Source: Gordionus sp. m RMFG-2023
Taxonomy: Eukaryota > Nematomorpha > Gordioida > Chordodea > Parachordodidae
Assembly (NCBI RefSeq): GCF_954871325.1
Contig: NC_088775.1
Coordinates: 67,061,561 to 67,125,560, forward strand
Direction: 5' to 3'
DNA length: 64,000 nt
Shown here: positions 58,510 to 64,000 of the stretch, one piece after another
How the letters are laid out: every line of letters starts with the position of its first letter
Numbering within the stretch: the first letter of the stretch is position 1
The notes under the pieces: model-generated
The model's input: the letters and a program-made list of their open reading frames with translations, nothing else
Database searches by the model: none
What the model was told of the DNA's origin: nothing
Made by a program: the position numbers and the translations under genes

Positions 58510-60085
58510 AAATAATTTTTTTAATATGAGTCTATTTAATTAGACTGTCTAAAATCTAAAAAAAATATTTAAAATGACTTTAATCAATTAAATTGAAATA
58601 AATATCAACATGCATTGAAAAGCTACATGTTATAAATAGGAATTATCCTATTTGTTTATTCATTTATATATTTTTCGGCCACTTCTTTAAATGACTATAA
58701 TAATAGCTAGTTCATTCTCAAAAACTTTAACCTCTATCCTGTTTATAAGTTCAACCCATTTAAATTTTAAATAAGGAATTAGTATAATATTAATAACTAT
58801 CAATCTACTATTCAAAATCAACTATTTAAATACTAATAACAAAACAATACTAGATTTAAGAGTTTATCATTAATCTATTGAATTTTAGAACTAGTTTCAG
58901 ATATCTATTAGAATTTATACTAGATTTGAGAGATCATTTGAATCTTTAATAATTAGTATTTCAACATTAAATTTTAACATTAGAAAAATTTAGTATGTGA
59001 GAAAGATATACTTACTACAGATTATGGTAAAAATAATATGGACATGGACAATTTTACTACTACTAATTATAGAAAGCGAATAAATAAGGTTATTAGGATT
59101 ATTTTAAAAATAATTTTGACCAATTTGTATTTGGAAAAAACAGCATTATAGAATGTTTTATAGGAGAATGTATATAATAAAATAATAAATGAAAGAATAA
59201 AACTTATCTTTAGTACATAAAATAGTTTGTCTTGTCTTATCTTGTACTTCACTGGGGAAACACACAATTAAGTGATAAAATATTTTGGTATCCGGTTGTT
59301 AGGTAAATTATAAAATAATAATTGATAATGACATGACATTTTATTATGATTGACATTTTAAGGATAAAATGTGATAAATAAAAAATGATATGATTTTATA
59401 ATTAATATTATAAATAATGACTATTTAGGATATTAATATTATTATTTATTTTTTGGGCTTGGGTCAGGTTTGGGGCCGGACAGCTCTTACAACCCAAACC
59501 CGAAACCGAAAAAAAACTTTTTTCATGCCCGAACCAGACCTGAGCCCGTTTCCCCGAATCAAGATATTTTTGAATGATCTTCATAGAAGATATTTTTTCT
59601 TTTCAGTTTGTTTAATAAATATGGAAATATTCAAATATCATTAAATAAGATTGAATGAAGATTCTATAAGCACACAATTAAAAAAATTAAATAAACAAAA
59701 TATCTAAAATATTTACTACATTATCATTATGAAAAATCCTATCATCCTTTAAAATATAAGACTTGATATGGTTGTAACTTTGATACTTTTATATTTAATA
59801 GCAGCATAAAAAGGTAGTATATTGGACCTGAGGTATATCCATACTTAACATCTGTTGAAATTAAATAAATTGGTTGTTTTAATTATGAAATTGACAAAAT
59901 ATATATTTTTAAAAGGAATATGACAAACTAGACAAGTTTTTTGCAAAATAATTTAAAATTTATTTTAAAAAAATCAAATACTATAGTTCAAAATTAGTAT
60001 TTATAAAATAAAAACATACAGTTAGTTGTGTTTTAAGTTTTAATCATTCATATTATCAATTTAGTATTTAACATAAAATTTTTCA
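58510..60085. other. RNF185 intron, mostly non-coding
   Basis: The stretch is AT-rich. At 59450-59560 a cluster of GGGCTTGGGTCAGG, AACCCAAACCCG and GCCCGAACCAGACCTGAGCCC marks another GGGCC-type element or the right end of the hAT to its left. No ends were confirmed. Confidence 0.35.
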
Positions 60086-60089
60086 TTTT

Positions 60090-60145
60090 TTCAAGGGGGG
60101 GTAGGGGGTTAATTCCCTAAACCCCCTCCATGGCTACACCACTGT
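60090..60145. mobile_element. DNA-transposon end, CAGTGGTGTAGCC type
   Basis: AAGGGGGGGTAGGGGG is followed by CCCCCTCCATGGCTACACCACTG. The last part is the complement of CAGTGGTGTAGCCATGGAGG, a terminal-repeat style also seen near 50110-50127 and 11100-11117. The other end is not identified. Confidence 0.4.
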
Positions 60146-60159
60146 TGAAGGGGTTAAAC

Positions 60160-60280
60160 TAGGGCTGTGCTGATATTAAATATCCAGGTTGGGGCTTACA
60201 TTTAGAATTTTAAAGCAATTTCGGATAGAATTGTATTTTCAAACAAACTGATCCAATATAAAATTCAATTTACAGTCAAA
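60160..60280. mobile_element. TAGGGCTGTG-type element end, third copy
   Basis: TAGGGCTGTGCTGATATTAA followed by ATATCCAGG matches the left end at 9474 closely. Some subterminal motifs follow (GATCCAATAT). The right end was not found, so this is a truncated copy. Confidence 0.5.
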
Positions 60281-60719
60281 CCTGTCTATTACAAGGTTGG
60301 AACTAAGATTTCTGCCAACTTAGAGAGTTGCCTATTGGTTTGGGTCCTTTAGTATTACTATTAAATAATATTAAAGCAAATAAGCTTAAATGGCTGTCAA
60401 AAGAACTCCTATATGAAGTGAGAAAATTTAAAATATAAAAATGGTATTAAAACATGGCCACCATATTATTCAATTTAATCATTCTTGATATACATAAGTT
60501 TTAAATTGTTGGCTTTCTTATTAGATCTTTGAGTCTCTCTTTGTTGCTATTTATATTAATTTAATTGATTATAAAAATTCTTATATTAGTAAGATGGGCC
60601 TATTTTATTTAAAAAAATATTATTAATGTTTTATTATATCATATAGTTGCGAGTTCAATGGTTACTACTTCATAAGAAAAATAATAAATTTTAGTCACTA
60701 TCAAATTTTTCCTTCAAGA

Positions 60720-61095
60720 ATACGATCAATTTTTTAAATAAATAAAATGAACATGCGTTTGGCTTTAAACACTAAAATAACCACTAAATTTACATGTTTT
60801 ATTATGTTGTCCTCACGGTAATAAATCATAAAAGTGTGGATAGTAGCCTTATTATTAATCAAATTAAATCCTTGTGTATGGTCCCACACTACAAATGCAT
60901 AGTTTTCTGAAAAGTCTTCAATAACTAAGAATTCGCCAACATTTAAATTTTTAAAAAGTTTCGAATTAATGATTATCCTGAAACTATAAACAAGAAATTA
61001 AATTGTTTAATTATTCAATTAAATAATCTACAAATTCTTCGGCGGATTTTGTCAGTGTTTCGAGGGTAGTTCGATCAACAACTATCCATTATTTG
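60720..61095 (-). pseudogene. Transposase-like fragment with CDFAENY-type motif
   Basis: Minus-strand blocks: DRTTLETLTKSAEEFVDYL (about 61015-61080), then after a frame change NLNVGEFLVIEDFSENYAFV (about 60900-60960), continuing WDHTQGFNLIN and ATIHTFMIYY. Wording of this kind (EVLVICDFAENY..., QGFHWSNAQATIHP) is known to me from a repeated, uncharacterised protein family in many invertebrate genomes, likely transposon-borne. The Asp and Glu residues may belong to a nuclease-like core. The fragment is broken and lies in the RNF185 intron. Confidence 0.5.
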
Positions 61096-61099
61096 AATG

Positions 61100-62822
61100 T
61101 TATATAATCTATAGAATTCTCGTCAAAGAATATATTAAACCTTTCTTTTAATTATAAAGTTATGAGGGAAAATTTATTGATGAATTTTAATTATGGTAGA
61201 TTATTTTATGCTAAATAAAGCTCATTATCCTAACCACCTCTGAAAATTTTTAAATTAACATTATTTCATAACTATTCATTAAATTTATATATGATGATAT
61301 TTTGGGTTAAAATTGTTCAATTTTGGCCATATAAAGAGTCATAACTTCTAAACCCATGTTCATCCCAGTCTAGGATTTTGTACAAATATAAAGCCGTGTG
61401 ATATCTATCTACAGAAAAAAAATTTTGAAAAATTTTTTTATTCTATGGCCATTTCCTGTTTTGTACATCCGGTTTTCGTTAATCAAATTTCTATCATATT
61501 TATTTTTATGCCATATTAAAGAACTATTATTAAGCTACTTAATAAAATTTAAATTATTTTTCTAACATAATTATTTCTCGAGATATTTGAAAATAAATGA
61601 GGTGCATTTTGTCAAAAATGTACCATTTTTCCGCGCTTCTTAAACGGCCATATCTTAGCGGGTAAACAGTTTTGGAAGGTAAAATTTCTTTTTTTTCTTA
61701 GTTATAAGAAAAATTGAAGGAGGTCGGGTTGAGAATTGACTTTTTTTTGTCGATTTGATATGGATATAATTCACCATATTCATATTCATATGAAAATGTT
61801 TATGATTTTATTTTATATGAATTTACAAAAACAGAAAATAAAATATCTCAAATGAAATTTTCTGGTGCCAGCCAGACGGCAAAAAATATATAATTTAAAA
61901 ATTTAAAAAAAATATACATGGGGATTCGGAATATTTTTTAAATATATTTTTAATAAATATTTAAAAAAAAAGATTCCGAATCCCACATGATTCCGTATCC
62001 AAATACTGGAATTTTAACTACTATTAAATTTTGATTAACCGATTATTTTATCATTGTAGGAAATAGCTCAGAATTAAGAATATCAAAAGTATCTTTATTA
62101 AATCAAAACAATGGTAAAATTCCAATAATATAATTTGAAAGTAATAATTATTGATGGATGTAAAATAATATCATATATGTAGTACGTTTAATTATTTGAT
62201 AAGACAAAAATTTATATCTCAATTTACAATATCAACACGAAAATAAAAACTTACAATTATCGATAATTTAAATATTTGATTTACAGTTCTGTGGCAATAT
62301 ACAATAAAGATAATATATTATAAAAAAAGATCATTAAAATATATCGTGTACAGTATCACTTCAATTTTTTTGATCTAAAAGTCTTCCTATCATGTGGAAA
62401 GTAAAGAATCTCAAGCTAGTCTAAAATTTTAAACAAAGATGCCATTTTATCAAGTCAAAAAATGTGATAATATCGGTCGACAACTGATATTTAAAAAAAA
62501 ACTAAGTGATCTTGATAAAAAATATTATTACATCCCTAAATATAGGCCTGCCTATAGCTGCCGTGAAATATTTTAAACGGCTAAAACTCACACATTTATA
62601 GTCCAAACGGTGTGTATCAGATTTAATTCTTATTTAGTCTAAAATTAAAAATGAGCCAGGAAGGAAAATTGTTTAAACTCATGGACAATATAACTTTTAA
62701 CCCTTAAAATCCTGTTCATACGACTATGTTTACGTTTAAATTATTGACGTTCTTTTATTTTACAAAATTATAATAAATTTTTATATTTATGGAAAATCTT
62801 TTTTTAAAAATCAAACAAATAG
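61100..62822. other. RNF185 intron, 3' part
   Basis: The stretch 61320-61800 contains phrases like GGCCATATCTTAGCGGG and CATCCGGTTTTCGTTAAT, resembling flanking parts of a transposon (compare 3000-3190). A short inverted pair, GATTCGGAAT at 61924 against ATTCCGAATC at 61972, flanks an AT core. The intron ends with the acceptor AAATAG|AACC at 62822. Confidence 0.35.
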
Positions 62823-63366
62823 AACCGAATGCCCTGTCTGTAAAGATGCCCTGACCAAGGAAAAGGTTATCCCATTATATGGTAGAGGTGATGGTTCTTC
62901 AACTTCAAGAACCAAAAAAAATGAACGCAGCAAAGACCCTAGAACGAAAATATACCCCCCAAGGCCACCTGGACAAAGAACGTCGTATTCTACAAGTAAT
63001 GGCTCAAACAGTTCGTCAAACACTTACTTTGATTACTTCTTCTCTCCCTCTCAAAATAACCTATTTGCTAATCAATTCTTCAATCAAAGTGGATTAGGTG
63101 GCATACACATGTCATTTGGTATAGGCGCTTTCCCCTTTGGTTTTTTCAGTACCATGTTTAATTTTAGTAATGGTGCTCAGACTCCAACTGGAAATGTTCT
63201 CAACGGGACGGGGACTTCAGAAGAGAGAGATAGTATGCTTATTTATTTGTTTATAAAAACAGTAAATTCTAATTGAGTTTGATACCTTAGCCTTTTTAAA
63301 TTTTTTAATCATAAACAAAATATTTTTAATACAGTTAAGCTTCCAACAGAAACCAACTCATTATAG
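62823..63366 (+). CDS. RNF185: RNF185/RNF5-type E3 ligase, 3' exons
   Basis: Exon 62823-63232 continues the RING finger in phase ([20 protein letters not shown] then GRGD). Next come [10 protein letters not shown], a Ser/Asn-rich linker longer than in vertebrates, and [20 protein letters not shown], which matches the first hydrophobic segment of RNF185. A donor GTATGC at 63233 pairs with TTTTAATACAG at 63334. The next exon gives only [10 protein letters not shown] and a TAG at 63366. Read-through instead gives [14 protein letters not shown] and a stop. Neither path encodes the second C-terminal membrane helix normal in RNF185/RNF5. The gene may use another downstream exon, or the protein may be anchored only once. 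Confidence 0.88.
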
Positions 63367-63369
63367 TTA

Positions 63370-63489
63370 CTAGTATAGTATAATATTAAAACAAATTATT
63401 ACATCTATAGTAATCGACTGATGAGCCACCCTGCTTTTCTTATATTTGTAATGTGTATTTCTGTTTATATCCTTTTGAACCCCTGAAAT
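63370..63489. other. Downstream flank of RNF185
   Basis: A short non-coding stretch before the next element. No clear poly(A) signal is seen. Confidence 0.3.
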
Positions 63490-63795
63490 TAGTGATCTGC
63501 ATCGGGCCTAATTTTTCAAACCCAGCAAATTTTTTAAAAAAGTTTTGCCAGCCAGGCCTGAATTTATTTAAATTGAGAAATTAATTTTTGTAATTACTCA
63601 AAATAAAAGATATGTAATATGGCGTCTAGTTTCTATAAATATAATCAAATTTTTTAAATTTAAATAAAAAATTAAACATAAAATTGATAAATTTAGTTGT
63701 ATTTAAAAAAATTTCTAAGGCCTGACCTAGCCCGATTTTTTAAAAAAATATTAGGCCCGAACACGATTTTTTTTAAAAAAAAATACAGATCTCTA
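63490..63795. mobile_element. GGGCC-type short hAT element
   Basis: Starts TAGTGATCTGCATCGGGCC and ends TACAGATCTCTA, with GGCCC-type motifs inside both ends and an A/T centre. Length 306 bp. The flanks CCTGAAAT and CTATAAAT match at five of eight positions, suggesting a decayed 8-bp duplication. Confidence 0.75.
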
Positions 63796-63835
63796 CTATA
63801 AATAGCTGGCGATTTTAAAAATTGTCACTTTATTT

Positions 63836-64000
63836 TAGTGCTGTAAACGTTATTACAAAAAAGAAACCCGTTACCGTTACTCGTTATATCTGAAAAAAAG
63901 GAACGCGCGTTACCAATTTTTCAAAAAATTAACGGGCTACTCGTTACTTAAAAAAATTAAATATGTACAAATATATATTTATTTTTTTCTGAAAATATAT
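63836..64000. mobile_element. hAT left end with CGTTAC repeats, cut by window edge
   Basis: Starts TAGTGCTGTAAACGTTATTA, then CCCGTTACCGTTACTCGTTA and GGAACGCGCGTTACC. CGTTAC-rich subterminal repeats of this style are common in hAT elements of animals. It continues past the window. Confidence 0.6.

Overview
The window is very AT-rich eukaryotic DNA, almost certainly from an invertebrate animal. Three recognisable animal genes have GT-AG introns and sit in a sea of decayed transposons. The lineage cannot be fixed from the sequence. The element mix (many hAT families, piggyBac, an integrase-type Ginger-like element with an OTU protease, Ty3/Gypsy and DIRS-like fossils, a LINE with a restriction-like endonuclease) together with 40-nt introns would fit several small-bodied or parasitic lineages.

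Host genes. (1) A SLMAP-like gene (FHA domain plus coiled coil, a STRIPAK-complex protein) runs on the minus strand from 41906. Five 5' exons are packed into about 800 bp with 40-45 nt introns. A sixth lies 12.8 kb away at 28277-28354. Further coiled-coil exons follow at 13431-13967, 11305-11573 and 3804-4001, so the gene may fill most of the left 42 kb. (2) A complete two-exon dynein light chain LC8 gene (88 aa) lies on the plus strand at 27196-27869, inside a SLMAP intron and on the opposite strand. (3) An RNF185/RNF5-type membrane RING E3 ligase lies on the plus strand: RING exon 54145-54318, then an 8.5 kb intron, then the main exon 62823-63232 and a possible last exon ending at 63366.

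Mobile DNA by region. 0.8-2.1 kb: end of a hAT and a 1.1 kb foldback hairpin. 4.7-7.0 kb: GC-rich DIRS-like fossil with inverted and direct repeats. 8-11 kb: short hAT-type non-autonomous elements, one with a perfect 8-bp target duplication. 14.2-17.0 kb: a near-complete hAT with a perfect 8-bp duplication. 18.2-23.8 kb: broken Ty3/Gypsy element and a second gag-like piece. 24.1-25.4 kb: piggyBac remnant. 25.6-26.3 kb: internally deleted relative of the 14-17 kb hAT. 30.6-38.3 kb: several pieces of one LINE type in both orientations. 39.4-40.4 kb: hAT of the zinc-finger-MYM type. 43.6-46.9 kb: Ginger-like integrase plus OTU protease. 47.3-48.4 kb: another hAT, itself interrupted by a short element with an 8-bp duplication. 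51.6-52.75 kb: dimeric satellite array. 54.3-62.8 kb (RNF185 intron): another hAT transposase, short elements and a transposase-like fragment.

No rRNA, CRISPR array or bacterial-type operon is seen. The host genes show no functional cluster. SLMAP, LC8 and RNF185 are neighbours whose introns have absorbed mobile elements.
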